Source: Trichuris trichiura (lineage: Eukaryota > Nematoda > Enoplea > Trichinellida > Trichuridae). Taken from it: 64,000 nucleotides of DNA. The translations under genes and the position numbers were made by a program. The notes below the pieces were generated by a model. That model had not been told where the DNA came from, ran no database searches, and saw nothing but the letters and a program-made list of their open reading frames with translations. Positions 1 to 14,000 of the stretch are shown piece by piece; the first letter of the stretch is position 1, and each line of letters opens with the position of its first letter. The DNA is taken from contig JBAJFE010000026.1 in the NCBI GenBank assembly GCA_037903355.1, positions 6,138,001-6,202,000 of the forward strand, in the 5' to 3' direction.

Positions 1-3000
1 AATTGCGTATGGAATTTCCAATCGCCCGTAAAATTTCCGTTCCAATTTCTTGCGACTACCTGGAATGAAGACAGTGCTTTGTTTTACGCCTAAAAGTTAA
101 TTTGAACTTGACTGTTACTTGAATGTTGTCATGTTCCAATGTCACAGCCAAAAAAGTTGCTTCCAGTTTCAGAGCCAGCAACTCGCATACTTTTAGGCCT
201 GTTTTGAACTCCAAACGAATTTCCACGCTTGCTAACTTCCTTAATAAAGTCTGGAGACGTGGCCATGAAACGGTGAAATATCTTTGGCCGAAGAATGTGG
301 CTGGAAAGTGAATGGTAGTTTGCAAAATAAATATGGAAAATAAATCGCGTCAAACGCAGAATGATTAAAGGCAGTGCATGCGATGCTAATACCTTCAGCG
401 CTCGTTGCGACGCTCCACTCGTTGATGGATACAATCCAAAAAAATTGTAAAATGTAAAAGCGAAGTTCCATCTTTCATCTCGCTCATAGGCCAGCAGTGT
501 ATCCTCGTGGGAATGACTTACCGGCCGCCAACTCGCACAGTTGTGTCGGATGGCCCGTGCCGTCCTGACAGACGAAGCGCGTTTGAATGCTTGCTTGTCA
601 TGGGTTTGAGTTAAAACGCTGAACTTCGATAACGGCATCGTGCCTTGATGAAGTACACTGCTCTTGCATGTCAACTCTGACGAGGGCCAGGGCAACTGCT
701 TCTCCGCAAAGAAGTCCTATATCATAGCTACTGACTGCTCGGGCGAAAATTTGGACAAATCTTATTCTCCTATAATTTTCTTTACCTAATGTATACATGC
801 TTACACGCAGTTAGCATGGTCAATAATAACTTTATCCCATTGCACTGCCTTCCGTCGCAATGCCAAGTATGGGGCACGCTAACCCAGCTGCGCTGTTGTT
901 TAACTAATATTAATACATTGTCCCATTATAGGCTTTCAGAATTCGAACCAGTTAATAAAAGTGGAGCTCTATAATGGGAGTGATGCCCTTGTTATAAGTC
1001 TTTTATTATCAGAAAGGCAGCTTAGCATGCGGTGAACGCTTGGGCAATTTTTTCACTAAAAGCAAGCATGGAAAAGGCGTTCTTGCGTGCCCAAATTGTT
1101 AATCCAGGCAGGACAGGTGCCATCGGCTGTCAGAAGGCACGGCTGCCAGGGCGGCAACTGTTTTCCGTTTCATCAAAAAGTTTTGACAAAGATCATTTAA
1201 AGGTATTTGATTGGTAAGACAGAGCTACTGAAATGTTCCATTCTGTTTGATAGCTCTGACTGATTGTAGTAGAAAAGAAACTATCAGTTGAAATCAAGGA
1301 AAAAAGCGCTAATTTGTATGGATGAGAAAGTCGGGTAAACTGATGCATTAATTAGAGCTGTAAGCTGCGGTTCGCTACATACGTTTACTTCCAATGGGTG
1401 TCCTATTTCAAATTGAACAAACGTTTCGTTGTTTCAAGATGCTAGAAACACTGGTAGCAACATGAGCAAGTTGAATAATGAGGGCTTCCACCTCGCTCGA
1501 AGAATTGCCTGTGCTGCTATAGCGTACTGTGTACAATTATTCGGATCGCTATATTGCAAAGATTGTTTGTGTTTTTTTGCATAAATAACTAATAAATGAA
1601 CCATAGCTCCATGCCTAATCCAAAGGTTTTCGGAACAGTTTATCAGCAAGCTTGGCCTGTTTCTTACGGAGTGAATATGCATCATTTTTTGAACTTCCTT
1701 TGGCATCACACTGAATGATTTTATTTCCACACTTCAGCCTATTTAATTGCACAGGATAACGTCTTCATTAACAGATTCGAAATCTTTTTTTAAACTGTTA
1801 TTTTGCTTAACAATGTAACGGGACAGTGTCATGTTGAACCACACGGTCATTGGCTTTCTTGGAGAGAAGACTTTCTTATACAAAACCTTTTGGAAGCAGC
1901 TGGATCCCAGTACCTTCTATTTAGTGTTATAGCTGAAAGATAGTTGACGGCGCAGTAGTTAGGACTGAATTAATAGTATACATGAGTTCTTTGTTGAATC
2001 AGGTTAAGATGATACATAATCATATTTGTTATTTCAGCTCTATGAATCGCGTGGTTTCCATTCCTTTGCACAGAGAGGTCAGCTACCTATTGCACTTTGT
2101 ATGAAGTTACCACATGAAGGCAGGCTTCCCCTGTTCAAGAAAATGCACATTTTTATCAGCGGGTTACTGAAAGTAAAAAATAAAGCAGCCTATAACTGGA
2201 AAGTATCCGTTGTGCCAAGTTTTTCTACTGTTAATAAGCTTTCCTGAAAACTCTATCATCAGCGAGTGTCCGATTCACCCGTAGCGTATACCGAAGAAAA
2301 TGCCGCCACTGAAGAAGTTTGATTAGCTGAGCATCCGCCATTCTTTTTTTCAAAACGATTTGTTCGCATGCATAACACATATACACTACCATTATTGCGG
2401 GACCAGTTCCAGGCGGCCACAATAAAAGTGAGCAATTCAGATTTTTTTAATTTCCCACTGCATGAAAATAATGTGCGCCTTACGTGCATCCGCGTTTTTA
2501 CATTCGTCGAACGCATTCCGATAGGTAGTGAAAAGAATGTGGCGAGCTGAACGGCCATTTGAACCAAAGATGCTCGCAGACGACGTTTCTTCGCTGTTGT
2601 GAGGACCTTGGATTGGCCAGTGATTCCTGGTTAAAAATTCAAATATTGGTTGCTGCTTCTTTTCATGATTATAAGCAATGTTGGAAAACGTAAAAACGCA
2701 AGTTTTTCAGTAATAGATAGTACTTCCAAAACAGTTCTCAGCATCATTTAGCAGTGTGTGCGGTTCACGACTCTGTTTGTTTGGACAAGCAGGAAACATT
2801 TCTACTCTTACGCGCTAATGACAGGAAAATGTGAGGCGCTTTATAAGCGTTTGATAGAAGACCTGTAAGACTTTGCATAAGAAAATGGATTCGAATTTAA
2901 AGCCCCCATTGATATTATAGAAATTGAGGCTGGGTAAAATTAATGCATGTAAAGATGCATACAATTTTCTTGTCGACAAAACTCGCTCTTTTCCTTTTTT

Positions 3001-3500
3001 CATTATGTATTTGGTGAAAAGTTCTAGCGAAGGAATTATCTACGCAATACACGGGTCATGGAGAGCAGAGAAAGAAAATCAGGTGCCCTTTTAAGTTGCC
3101 GTTTCTTCTGGCAGAAAAATATCCAAAACCTTTTGGCAGGTTAACAGAACGTGTATTACATGAAGTGGAAGAATTCGTAAATTGGTTCGTTATAACTTTT
3201 GCAGGATGTAAGGAAATGTAGTAAAAAAGCAGCAGTGGACGTGGAAAAGGTACCCAAATGTATCTGATCAGTACTGTAGCAAGCTAGAAGAAGAAAGAAA
3301 CTTACCGTAAAGAAGGATTCATGCAAAAAATTAACTATCATGGAAGTCACCATGCACACAGAGACCTCTTGTTTTGTTGTTTTTATGACGTACTCTTCCA
3401 TGACTTTTATATATAGTATAAAGTAGTTTCTGCATTGGGTTGTTTCTCAGAGAGTAGACACCTTAATACTAATGAAATTTCACTGTGTTAAACTGCATCA
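1..3500. other. Intergenic stretch, no identified gene
   Basis: AT-rich sequence with stop codons in all frames. The longest open frame (minus strand, 129-695) has no recognisable domain and looks like chance. One stretch on the plus strand from 2038 follows a good acceptor (a T-rich tract ending TTTCAG at 2032-2037) and stays open for about 70 codons. It could be an exon, but I recognise nothing in it. No tRNA, rRNA or repeat array was seen. Confidence 0.4.
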
Positions 3501-3834
3501 GATGAAGTTCTTGTATGCTTATGTCTTTGGCATTCCGAGAAATAGCATTCTGGCAAACGACCCTTCCGGCAAGTGAACTAGGTGACCCATCAGCTGCTAT
3601 GGTGATTTTGTCCGTAAGGGTTATACACTTTTCGTCGAAGGCTTTACTTTCTAAGTGTCTGCTAAAAATTCTTCGGCAAACAATGGTTCCTCTAATAAAT
3701 GCTTCTCCTTTGCAAATTGGAATAAACTAGCTGTGGCTGCTTGATCAAAGGTTCGACTTTGTACTTATATATCCCTTTTTGCCGCCTGCTGTAACGTATT
3801 CAAATCTTCCATGCTTCGTTGTTTGTTATTGCAG

Positions 3835-3963
3835 TTCTTTCGCTGCATGACCCGAAGCTATGAATTCACATACTCAATCGTTACGAGTGATACCAGCCCG
3901 TTAGCTCTGTATGTTTTCATGTTCCTTAGCGTAAGTATCGCCTACATCGTTGTTCATCGCTAA
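3835..3963 (+). CDS. Possible coding exon, C-terminal transmembrane tail (unrecognised)
   Basis: A clean acceptor (TTATTGCAG, ending at 3834) opens a frame reading FFRCMTRSYEFTYSIVTSDT and then a hydrophobic stretch (SPLALYVFMFLSVSIAYIVV) ending at a TAA at 3961-3963. A consensus donor, GTAAGT, lies inside at 3931. The segment may therefore be either a 96-nt internal exon in phase 0 on both sides or a terminal exon ending in a membrane helix. A plausible upstream exon is the open frame from 3515 that reaches a GTAAGG donor at 3614, also phase 0. I do not recognise the protein and found no convincing further exons, so it may be chance. Confidence 0.25.
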   Translation, partial: FFRCMTRSYEFTYSIVTSDTSPLALYVFMFLSVSIAYIVVHR

Positions 3964-6900
3964 ACCAGGCACTTACTCGAGTTTTCGTGTGCCCAGTGCG
4001 ATCCTGAGAGCGATTTTTGCACATTCGCGTACGTGGCCAGTTCACAGCTCGCTCGCGTGTACAAGAATTTGTCTGATAACGTTGGTCAGAGCAACCAACT
4101 GAAACCCTTGCAGAGCTCTGTTATTTATGCTAATACGTAGTCAATGTCCACGGGTCCGTGCAGGCGCCCGTCACGTTATCTCACCGTTATCCTTCCATGT
4201 ACGGCTGTTCACATAGCTTGCCTCGCTCTGCTCTGCCTTCCGTTGCATACCAGCAGTATTAGTTCACCTTTTGTGGTGTCGACTCCGTCTGTTCATTGTT
4301 ACTGGCACGATCAACCCGTTCCTTTCTGTCTCGTACGTCAACATTTCTGTCTCGTTATCAACTTTCTTCGTTTGCCGTTTATTACTCTCAAACTATATCG
4401 TTTGTCGCAATAAGGCTTTCTCGCCAGGCAAAACGGGTTCATCAGAATTGCACGGCAAAAGCAGTCCTCAAAAAATTCATGAAGTTTTGTTCTACCTCAT
4501 CGTTGATTCCATTAATCCTTTTTTACACTGTGTTCTTGTTCAGCGGAAATTTTATGGGTGTTTCAGCTGGTGATATTTCTGTAGAAAAATCACCAGAATT
4601 TTTAAGACAGAGCTGTCCGAAAAGAATGACAGCAAAGATAGATCACACAAAAGAAGACTAAAAATGAGTCGTTGTTGAAGGCTCAAAACAGGCTTGAATT
4701 TTAAAACTACACCAACATTTCTTGCTTCCATTCATGCTATTTTTTCTACACTATCATTTCAAAAGCTGGACAGTGCTGCCGACGTGTTTACGTAAAGAGA
4801 CAATAGAAAAAATAGCATAAATAAATTCATAAAGTTCGCTCTGAGAGATGACAAAACGCAAAGCTGTTCTGCGTTTGCTAATGCGTTCTCCCGCTAATTC
4901 ACTCTACGCTTCCTTTTCCTTCAAGAATTCATTAATTGCTATTCAAATTGTGCGGATTATAACAGTTCAGCAGCCTCTTTTTTGTCAGTTCTCAGTCTTA
5001 AGTAACCACTAATAGGTATGTTTCTTCATTGGTTTCTCATTTGTTGGTTCAACAATCTTTGATTAACCTTAACTGTTTATGACAACTGAGAAATCCAAAT
5101 ATTCTCTTTTAAACCACACTGCGCTACAGTCAAACGCTAATGAATATAATAGGCCGTAAATGGATTAATCGTTCGCCGGCAAGTGAATATTTCGATTGGT
5201 ATTAACAGAGCTAATTGGCAAGAACAGTCTGTTCGCTTCCTTCAACGACATGGTTAGACGTAACTGCTAACTGTAAAGATAAAAGGTTTCATTTGCTTAA
5301 TTAAGCTGCTAAGTACATTCGGTTGATTTGATTGTAAACTCTTGAATTCAATTTTTCTCTGTGCAGTTGTCATCGCTAAAATGATAACCAAACTCTTTAG
5401 GGCTTCTTACGCTCAGATAGTGGGCAGTGATCCACTGCGTAAAATTTTCTAGCGAAATTGAAGTTAGGGTGTTATACTGCCATTATTATTCATAAATTTA
5501 GCGCCACCGCTGTTTAGACTTGGAGTCAATTGGACCCTGCCTGACCCGTTGTGAAAAATCGTGACGCTTACGTTAGTTTAGCAATGACGTAAGGTAATAA
5601 TTCTGAATATGGAAGTAACTCTTCGGCTGTTTGTTTCACGTAAAGTTTGCAGCTTCATCTTCTTGAAAACGGTTCTTCCCAGTTCACAGTCAATCTCAGT
5701 CACAATATGAATGAGCTCTTGTCAAGGTTCTGAGCGCTCAATGAGAATAGCGTTCGCAGCTATTTATTATTATGGGTTTTCAATACTTTTCTTACGTAAG
5801 CACTAACTGCACTAATAACCCATTAAAGAATTTCCTGAATATTACGTATGAATACTGAAACTCAGGTGCAGCTCTGCTTTGCGATTTAATTGCTGTCATT
5901 ACAAACTACCGGCGTAAGAAAATCTTCCCTCCTTACTGAAGAAATCTTTATACCCTATAGATGGTTTCGTTTTGAGTTCTACAAAGTAACACACAGTTTT
6001 CAGCTTCATGCCTTCACTTCCTTAGTATGCCACACAGTTGAACGCTAATAGTTCATGCTCAATGTCAGGTGGGAAAATGATTATTCTCTGCCGTGACCGT
6101 TCGGAAAATTGTACTTTTCTTTAAATGTTGGAATGCTTTCTCCTGTTTTACCAGCTCTCAGATTTAGAGAAAGCTGAACATGCATTCAGCCCCGCCAAGG
6201 ATGGGATACATAGGCTCCTTTAAGCAAGGAAAGAACTTCTAATGAACAACACAATGAGATAACCGTTGCTGTTTTCTACCATGAAAAGATAGGCGTTCGT
6301 TACGAAAGGCGACGCGTTCAAAGACTAGATAATTTCAAAAACTTATGTCGTAAGGACATTCCAACTTACGCAGTGTTCCTGGGACAGTCTGAATCATTTT
6401 TTCTGCAGTTATCTAGCCATGACAAATTGAGCGTATGCACCAAAATGCAGAGCGTCAATCTAGAAAAGAAGATGAGCATTTAGGTTGGCTGTATACGTAC
6501 AATAGCATTGCCATTGTTGTAAAAGTGCTACGATATGAGAACATTCGCTCTTATTTCTCCTAGACACTTCGGGAAAGTTTTCATTCTACTAACAACAATT
6601 GTTCCTTTGAAACATTCAATGCGATACAAGTAAATATGCTCAACGAACGTTTCTTTGCCTAAATTGTGAATTGAAGAAGTAATCACACGAGCCGTTGATC
6701 GCATCTATTCCATTCAATTTTCTGAAGGCGCTTGGTAAAAAGTCTCATCTTTGCAGCAAAACTTGCTGCTCTGTGCTTTTCTTCAGTTTTTTAAAGGATC
6801 CATGGACTGGGAACTGTATCTTCGCTAGGATAAAAGTTCCAGCGTCTGCAGAAATCAACAACAGTGTATAAACAATTTTTTCACATACCCGTGAGTTAGT

Positions 6901-9000
6901 TCTGTTGCTGAATAAAATGCATTTGAAAAGTCTGAAACCATTTTGTAATTGGATTAGAAGTACAAGCTTATTATGAAAACGAGTTGGTCAGCGTGCAGTA
7001 GCTGTGACAGATGCGGAAAAGTATGTTAGTGAGTTTAATTGATTTAATTATGCATATTTTTGATAGAACGAAAAAATAAGTTAAAAAACCAGACTAGTTT
7101 TTCTGCCCAATGGAAAAGCGGCTCCTAGTAAAAGGCTATCCAAGAAACGATGGCTAGTGTTATCCAATCAGAGAAAACAGCGAAAAGGAAATAAACATGA
7201 GCTTTACAGGGAATAGTAGTAGTACATGCAGTAGGAGGTGGTATTAACGTTGTGCACTTTCAAAGAAACGTCAGAGCGGGTCACGAAACAAGAGTCATGA
7301 ACAGTACTTGTAAAAATCTACTAATCTTAGGAAGATATGCGTTCTAACTACACTGAGGGGTGACCAAAACAATAACCAAAGTGCTTACGTTTGCACTGCC
7401 TGCGCTTAGCATGTCCAGCTGTGGGTTCTTTGAGGGCCATACAAGTCACATTTACGCCGTCGTCAGGGGTACACAGATGCCCAATTGAAATCACCTAATA
7501 AAAATTATTGGAGGATTTTTTTATTCCTTAAACTTGGAAGCACAGTGTGCAAATAGTTTAACAAAAGAAAGAATTTTTAAACAGCATATGGACGGACTTG
7601 TGTATCTGAACAGTAAATACATTCCACAAAATTTACAGCGCCCCCGGATGTATATTATTTACGACTACTCAGTCATTTTTCTTAGCATTTTTTGTGCTTG
7701 CACAGTGTCTATATTTGACACGTCTGGCCTACGCAACTCTTCCTCACCCGGGCTCATTACATGTAGTGAACCTTACAGGCATAAAGATCAGTTGGTCTAA
7801 ATGACATTCAGTTCAGCAGTGTCCAGCGGAAACTTGTTCATGATGCCACGTATATTGCTAAATGGCGGAACACTTACACAAAAACAAAAGCAGTTGATCT
7901 GACAAAGCTTCCTCAACAATCTGAAATTTCCAGTACTGTCTTTATCCTGCAATGTTAGTACAAGAAATATGATGATTACGAGGCTGATGACAGTCATTTT
8001 GTCTAAAAAATGCCACTCCGGTTGCCCTATGTTTAATCATTCCATTCCTTTTCCTCAGCAGAGGGCAGCTCAGCTAATCCGTCAATTCAACCTTCCTTTC
8101 TTTGGATCACATGAACATGAACACATCACTGACTTAGATGGAAAAATAACAAAACAATCTTATTTTCAAAGGCGTTCGTGTTACCCACTTCTTACCCTAC
8201 GGGTAGAGCAAAACCGTAACAAAATATCAATCCTAAAAAACTTTCTGCGCAAGCAGTTAAGAGAAACTAAATTATCAATGTTGCTCTGCTTGTAGCAAAC
8301 CAAGCGGAACGTGCTGGAAGCAGCAAGGCTGCCTTTAAATGTACAATCCAAACCCGAAGTAAGAACTCTGCAAGAGCGGCTGTTTCGCTCTATTGATGCT
8401 AGCGCAACACAATCTTTACCAACCGGAGTCTTCAGCTACAGCGATAAGAAAGCCGGCAAAGTTTTAATGTCCATTCCACTTCTACGGGCAGAATATTTTT
8501 TTATTGTTTCTAACATAACATCAGCTTGATTCTTTCCACTAGGTTTTTTACTGTCGAGCCTACCGAATTTGGTAAGATGAAACTCGTTATCCCGCAAAAA
8601 TTTACGTAGCTGTCATCAGAATTGGGATCACTGAAAACTATGGCATAAACGACACAAATAATTTGCCGTGAAGCTCAGCATCCATATTTACATGCGGCTA
8701 AACAGCAAAACATTTTTCTGATTTGGCGTGGAAAAGGATGACATTTTATGCGGAAAGTTGAAACTTACTCTGATTGGTTGGAAATAGAACTTTTAGAAGT
8801 TAGAGTATTGTAGTCTGCATACTGTTGAAGTGCAGTTACGCAAGCGGCTTTGGTTCGAGGCCATTTTCGGGTGCGATTCGGTAGGAATTGAAGGAAGAGC
8901 AAGAGGAAATTTCCATTTGCAGTTAGGAGCTCAGTTGCAATGTTCTACGCTGGTCAACAAGAGCCGAGACCACACGCACTTTCTGCAAGAGCGCAACGGT
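3964..9000. other. Intergenic stretch, no identified gene
   Basis: About 5 kb with no recognisable coding exon on either strand. Short open frames around 4144-4661 (plus) and 7534-8529 (plus) contain no known motif. From 5000 to 7500 there is essentially nothing longer than background. No clear repeat structure was seen. Confidence 0.4.
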
Positions 9001-9833
9001 GGCGCGTAACGTAACCAAGGCGTAGACGGCAGCAACCCAGGTTGAAAAAAGTGTTCGTCTCAGACTTGGCGACGACAACGCTGCGCGCCTGTAGCAACGG
9101 TACCTTGCGCACGCCAGCGGAAGACGTTCTTTTCTTTCTCTCCGTATTCTGATTGTATCGCCATGAAAGGGCAGTCCGGATGCGGGGGAGTTGGATGCTT
9201 TTTGCACAAAGTTTTCAGCAGTGGAAGCTGCGGCAGCAGGACAATTCTGAGCTATAGTCGTCGAAGTCGTGCCTACTTTTTCATGCTGTCATCACAACGA
9301 GAAGCGAAGAAATTTCACAGGAGCGGATGAACGCGGAATCTACCTCTTCTTCCCTTACTGCTTACGGTGCTGATAAAGTGACGACTGTACGTTAATTTGA
9401 CAGTTTCGCTGTCCCAATCAGGCATTGCGAAATTGCTTGAACGGCGGAAGCGACTTTTTTGCGCACATTGAAAGATAATGTGATTATTGCGCCACAGTGC
9501 TGAACCGAGGCTCCGACTTCCTTGTTACTTGGGTATTTCAATTCGTTCGTTGTTGGAGAGCAGCTGGAAACGGTGGCTATTAATAGCGGCGTCAAGAGAC
9601 GGGCAAGCTTTGGTAGTATAGCACCTATCATAGCAATTGAAAGCTGACAATCTTCTCTACTTTCTCAGTGTGCAGTCCGTTTTTGCAGCTGGAGTACTCT
9701 CCACTGGTCGTATCGTAGGCGTTGAGAGCGCCGCCTGGTAGAAACTTCTGCTGCAGCCCTATCGTTGTCATTGTCAGTGTTCAACGACGAAACTGTTTAA
9801 CAAGTCTGATTAGGCAGATTGTCGCGCCTAAGC
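8920..9833 (+). promoter_or_regulatory. Putative promoter/5' UTR of the POU gene
   Basis: Base composition becomes visibly richer in G and C than the surrounding AT-rich DNA over roughly 8920-9833, directly upstream of the POU start codon. There is no convincing open frame in the sense direction. An acceptor-like TAGGCAG ends at 9817, 16 nt before the ATG, so the region may include a 5' UTR intron or a trans-splice site. No TATA box or specific operator can be assigned by eye. Confidence 0.3.
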
Positions 9834-11084
9834 ATGTCCTCTGCCGTGGACAACCCCCCTCCCATTGTAGTCGACTTGTATGCCAATGGAACTTCTGAAC
9901 GAGACTCGAAATCCCGGACGTTGCATTCAACTAATCGGCTGAACTCGGCCGCCGAAGCTTTACCTGCCATAACAAATAATGCATTACGTGATGGTTTGGC
10001 TCCAAATACCTTACGCGACGGTCTGGCTCCCAGTGAATCAGCTCGATGGGTTCCTTACGTTCCTGCTCAGACGGCTCCCGCTTTGTTTGCCTCACCGCAA
10101 TGGCCGCTAGCCGGATTTGACAGTTCTCAATGGAACGATTATGGATATCAGTCAGGATCGGTTGACTTCAAACCGACTACCGTGCAGCGAAATGACTTGC
10201 TGACCAAGTTGCCACAGCATTACACTAATGCATGGAATCAGTACTATTTCGCTCCCGCTGCAAACACAACGCCAGTGGGCGCTTCGTCAGTTGCTTATCA
10301 TCATCAGATCGCCGGAGGCCAGTTTCCAGTCATTGAGCCGCACCGTTTTAATTTGATAGACAACTGCGGTTTGCGAGCAGTGGACAGGTTGAATTACCGT
10401 AGTTTAACCCAAACAGATTTTACCCCTTGCATGACGACAAACGCTCTCGATACCAAGGAAGATGTGACCAACCTGGAAGCGTTTGCCAAACAGTTCAAGC
10501 AGCGTCGCATAAAGCTAGGGTTCACCCAGGCGGACGTTGGGTTAGCTCTCGGGACACTTTACGGAAATGTGTTCAGTCAGACGACCATTTGCCGTTTCGA
10601 GGCGCTCCAGTTGAGCTTCAAGAATATGTGCAAATTGAAACCACTGCTGCAGAAGTGGCTAGAAGAAGCAGACTCCTCTTCCTGCAGTCAGAGTACAGTC
10701 AACAAGATAACGGCGCAGGGTCGGAAAAGAAAAAAACGCACTTCTATTGAAAGCTCCGTGAAGAGCATTCTCGAGCAGTATTTCATCAAGACACCGAAGC
10801 CAGCCGCACAAGACATCTGTAAGATGGCCGCGGAGCTGCAGCTCGAAAAGGAGGTGGTCCGCGTATGGTTTTGCAATAGAAGACAAAAGGAGAAGAGAAT
10901 GACATCGCCTCAGACACCTGTGCAGAGCCAGGAAGAAGTGACTCCGCAGCCGATGTCATTTCATCATCACCATGTGACACAGCTGGCTCTTGCACCGGCT
11001 GAATATCATGCTCACCATTCAATGGCTCATTTGAATGCTTCATTGCCGATTAGCACGTTGCAACTATACCCTCCCTCCGCGTGA
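9834..11084 (+). CDS. Class III POU-homeodomain transcription factor, intronless
   Basis: A single open frame of 416 codons from the ATG at 9834 to a TGA. An in-frame TTG at 9819 is ignored. The POU-specific domain lies at about residues 209-280 and contains the family signatures [20 protein letters not shown] and [20 protein letters not shown]. After a short linker, the POU homeodomain lies at about residues 297-356. It starts [10 protein letters not shown] and its recognition helix reads [16 protein letters not shown], with the invariant Trp, Phe, Asn and Arg of homeodomains. These sequences are typical of class III (Brn/POU3F, Drosophila vvl, C. elegans ceh-6). The protein would bind octamer-like DNA in the nucleus and probably specify neural or epithelial fates. 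The N-terminus is low complexity and contains a tandem repeat of LRDGLAP. The C-terminus is His-rich (FHHHHV). Lack of introns is known for class III POU genes in some animals, while neighbouring genes here are intron-rich. Orthology to ceh-6 is by class only. Confidence 0.93.
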   Translation: MSSAVDNPPPIVVDLYANGTSERDSKSRTLHSTNRLNSAAEALPAITNNALRDGLAPNTLRDGLAPSESARWVPYVPAQTAPALFASPQWPLAGFDSSQWNDYGYQSGSVDFKPTTVQRNDLLTKLPQHYTNAWNQYYFAPAANTTPVGASSVAYHHQIAGGQFPVIEPHRFNLIDNCGLRAVDRLNYRSLTQTDFTPCMTTNALDTKEDVTNLEAFAKQFKQRRIKLGFTQADVGLALGTLYGNVFSQTTICRFEALQLSFKNMCKLKPLLQKWLEEADSSSCSQSTVNKITAQGRKRKKRTSIESSVKSILEQYFIKTPKPAAQDICKMAAELQLEKEVVRVWFCNRRQKEKRMTSPQTPVQSQEEVTPQPMSFHHHHVTQLALAPAEYHAHHSMAHLNASLPISTLQLYPPSA

Positions 11085-14000
11085 GCATGAATTTTTCGAT
11101 TTCAAAATTTTGCATGTATCAAGTACTGTTGCGGATTTTGTACCAACTCCTGTAGAGCTAAGCTCACTTTATTCAGTCATCGGTCGTATTTTACCTTCAA
11201 TCCTTATCCCTCACATGCACTATTTAGCGCTTCAATCAAAAGTAAAAGTACGTTCAAGAAAAGTGATGCACTTTTACGCCGTCCGGCAATACCATTACAG
11301 GTGTTCTGCTTCGAGAAAGGGCAGCATGCGCCTTGGGACTGCCAGCGGTTATATTGTTGCTTTGCTGCTTGGATGAGGTAGATTTAAAAAAGAGTCGGTT
11401 CTGTAATGAACCAAGCAATAACACAACAAAGCATCATGTTCAGGCATGATGATTACAGTTCGGAAGCCGGTCTGTTGCAACTCAGTTGAAGGTGTTCGCA
11501 GTAAACGAAAGTTAGCGTTCTCTGTTGGAAACATAAATGAGTCATAAAACGACGACGAAAAGCCCATTTTTCTATTTTAGTCTGCTTCTTTCATGCCTAC
11601 GAAGCGACTGCCCGAATGGTAAACAAGCGGCTGGCGCGAATACCACTGACGTGGCAGTGTTTCAAAGGGCAGCCAATGGCTACTTTGTAACGCTCAGTTG
11701 GTTCGCATCATTCGTGCGCGTGAGAAAACAGTGGACAGGAACGAGATCGGTACTACGTTGATTTCTCAGTCGGCTATAATGAAACGGCAGATAGGCAGAT
11801 TTGATTAATCGTTCAGCTTCCGAGCAGTAGCATGTACTATACAAACTACCGGCACAGCATAGTTTACCCCTTTTTCTCATCACTCCGCTTATCGCGCTGC
11901 GTTGAAAAGTCTGACTAGTCTGGAAATTAGCATCTCTTGGATTCATCGTGGTTTTTAGGTACTGCCATGCCGAAGCGGCAAAGCATAGTCATTTTTGCTG
12001 CCAAACAAGTACGAAAAAGTTGGAAATTGTTATAACCCCCTTCGCCATGTCCGTTGTTTAGAAAACGCTGCAAACGTTCACGAGATACGGAGCCTTCATT
12101 GCGATATAAGTTGCGCTGCTGTAGTTGGAACAAAAGTACACAGGAATTACTTCAGTGATTTTCAGAAGGGCTGGCACCGGCTGGCAACTTTTTTGGGAAA
12201 ACGTTACAAAATATCGTGTCAAAAGTTCGTCAGTAGTCGCATTTGTTTTTCGCTGGCTAAAATCAGAGGATTATCTATCAAGGAGTTTCATATTTAATGG
12301 ATTTATCTGAGTTAACTGAGCTCGAAGATTAATCACGGTATTCTTGAAAAACTTCGCTTACAGTCGAACCCCTGTTGTGAACTTGTATACGCTTAAAGAA
12401 GCTGGAAAAATGCCCCGGAAAAAATGAAGATCATCAGCTTTTCCATGGCGTCAACGTCTTGAGAGAAAATTCGTCAACCTCACCATATTGGATTTACGTC
12501 AAAGCAGTTGACTTTTATGCATGCGTCCGTACAGTTCATTTGCTTTGTTAGTCAGCTCTGACAAGCAAAGTTGGTTTTTCTTGTAAGCAGTGGTCATGTT
12601 ATCTTTCTAGACGATGCCGGCATTGAAAAAAATTCGTATGTACCATTGAAAGTATGCATGAAAAATTAACCGAATGTTATCGACGCTGACGACAAAAAAG
12701 GAGAAACTTCTGTTTTGTATGAAAATATGGGCATCAAATGGCAAAAAAAGGTCTGAAAAATAAAGCAGGTTGACTACTGATGCTGCCTCGTACGGTACAC
12801 TTTCAAAAATAGCGGTGAGGACGTAACCTGCAGGCCAAACAGAGGTAACAGTTGTGCTCCTTAACTATCTATACACTGTGGCTGACTACAAAGTTTATCA
12901 ATTTACATCGAGCGAAAATTATCAAGTTGTACATAATGTCCGTGGGTATCGTTTCTCGCTCAGAGTTCAGTCTTTCCTTTAAGTTTGTAAGATTTTCTTT
13001 GAAACTGAAAATATCTTCTTTAGAGAAGCGTACGCTTGAAATGTAACGCCACAGTCAGGTGAGATGTTTAAAGAAACCATACTTTTTCACCGGAAATGCC
13101 TTAAGTCAGTGGTTCGTAAAATATGCATTGTTTTCAGGAAGTTGCCATTTACGGTCCGACTCATCAAGCATAATATTGTTAATTGATTATATTTGCCAGT
13201 TTTGAGGCCCCAGCTGAAAACGCTCTGTTCATATGAAACCCTCTCTTTATACCAGCTTTTATCGTTTACAATAAACTGAAAACTTTTGCCTTCATCGAGA
13301 AGCCCGATAACATTTCTGTTCCGAAGGGATAATCTCTCCATACCTGACGTAATATACGAAGCCAACCTAATAATTTTTCAGCACAGTAATCATTTGGAAA
13401 GCTTTTTAAATTTGAATGAAGCGGCCATCCAAGTTTCTACTCGAAAAATAAGTTTGTCGTCTGTCGCTTAGAAGAGCTTAATTCCCGTGCTGCAGCAAGA
13501 AGTAAACGTTGCACTTTTCAGGCATGACGAGGCTGCTTATCTGGGAAAGTTTTAGTCTTTTCAAAAAACTTTTTCAATGGAAAACGCGGATAATGATGGG
13601 AGAACTTTCACCAGAGGTGTTGCAAATTCCACTGCGATTAACGATGCTTGCTTAACTTGAACATTGCCAGCACATGTTTCCCTACGCAACTTGTAAAGAA
13701 GTTCTGACTAGTTCTGGAAGCCTATGTTCAGGATTTGAGAAAGTTCAAGAAAGCACATGTGTTGAAAACTGCGATAAGCTTATCCGTACTCTACTCAGAA
13801 AACGTGATACATATCGCACAGTGTCAACAATGACAGCCATTTTTCAAAGAAAGCTCGAACGATGAATCGTCAGCATTGCGTGTAATGCTTAATAAAAGTA
13901 AGCCTGACATAACTGCTATTAAAATAAATAAAGGTCTACACGAAGTTATGCAAAATGAGTAGCTCAAAAGAACTCTCCGAACATAAGCAATCGCACGTTA

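Noticed and set aside
129..695. 188-codon minus-strand open frame near the window start
   Set aside because: No domain, no splice or promoter context, and overlapping frames on both strands; it looks like a chance open stretch.
938..960. tRNA B-box-like sequence (minus strand GGTTCGAATTC)
   Set aside because: No matching A box, anticodon arm or acceptor stem around it.
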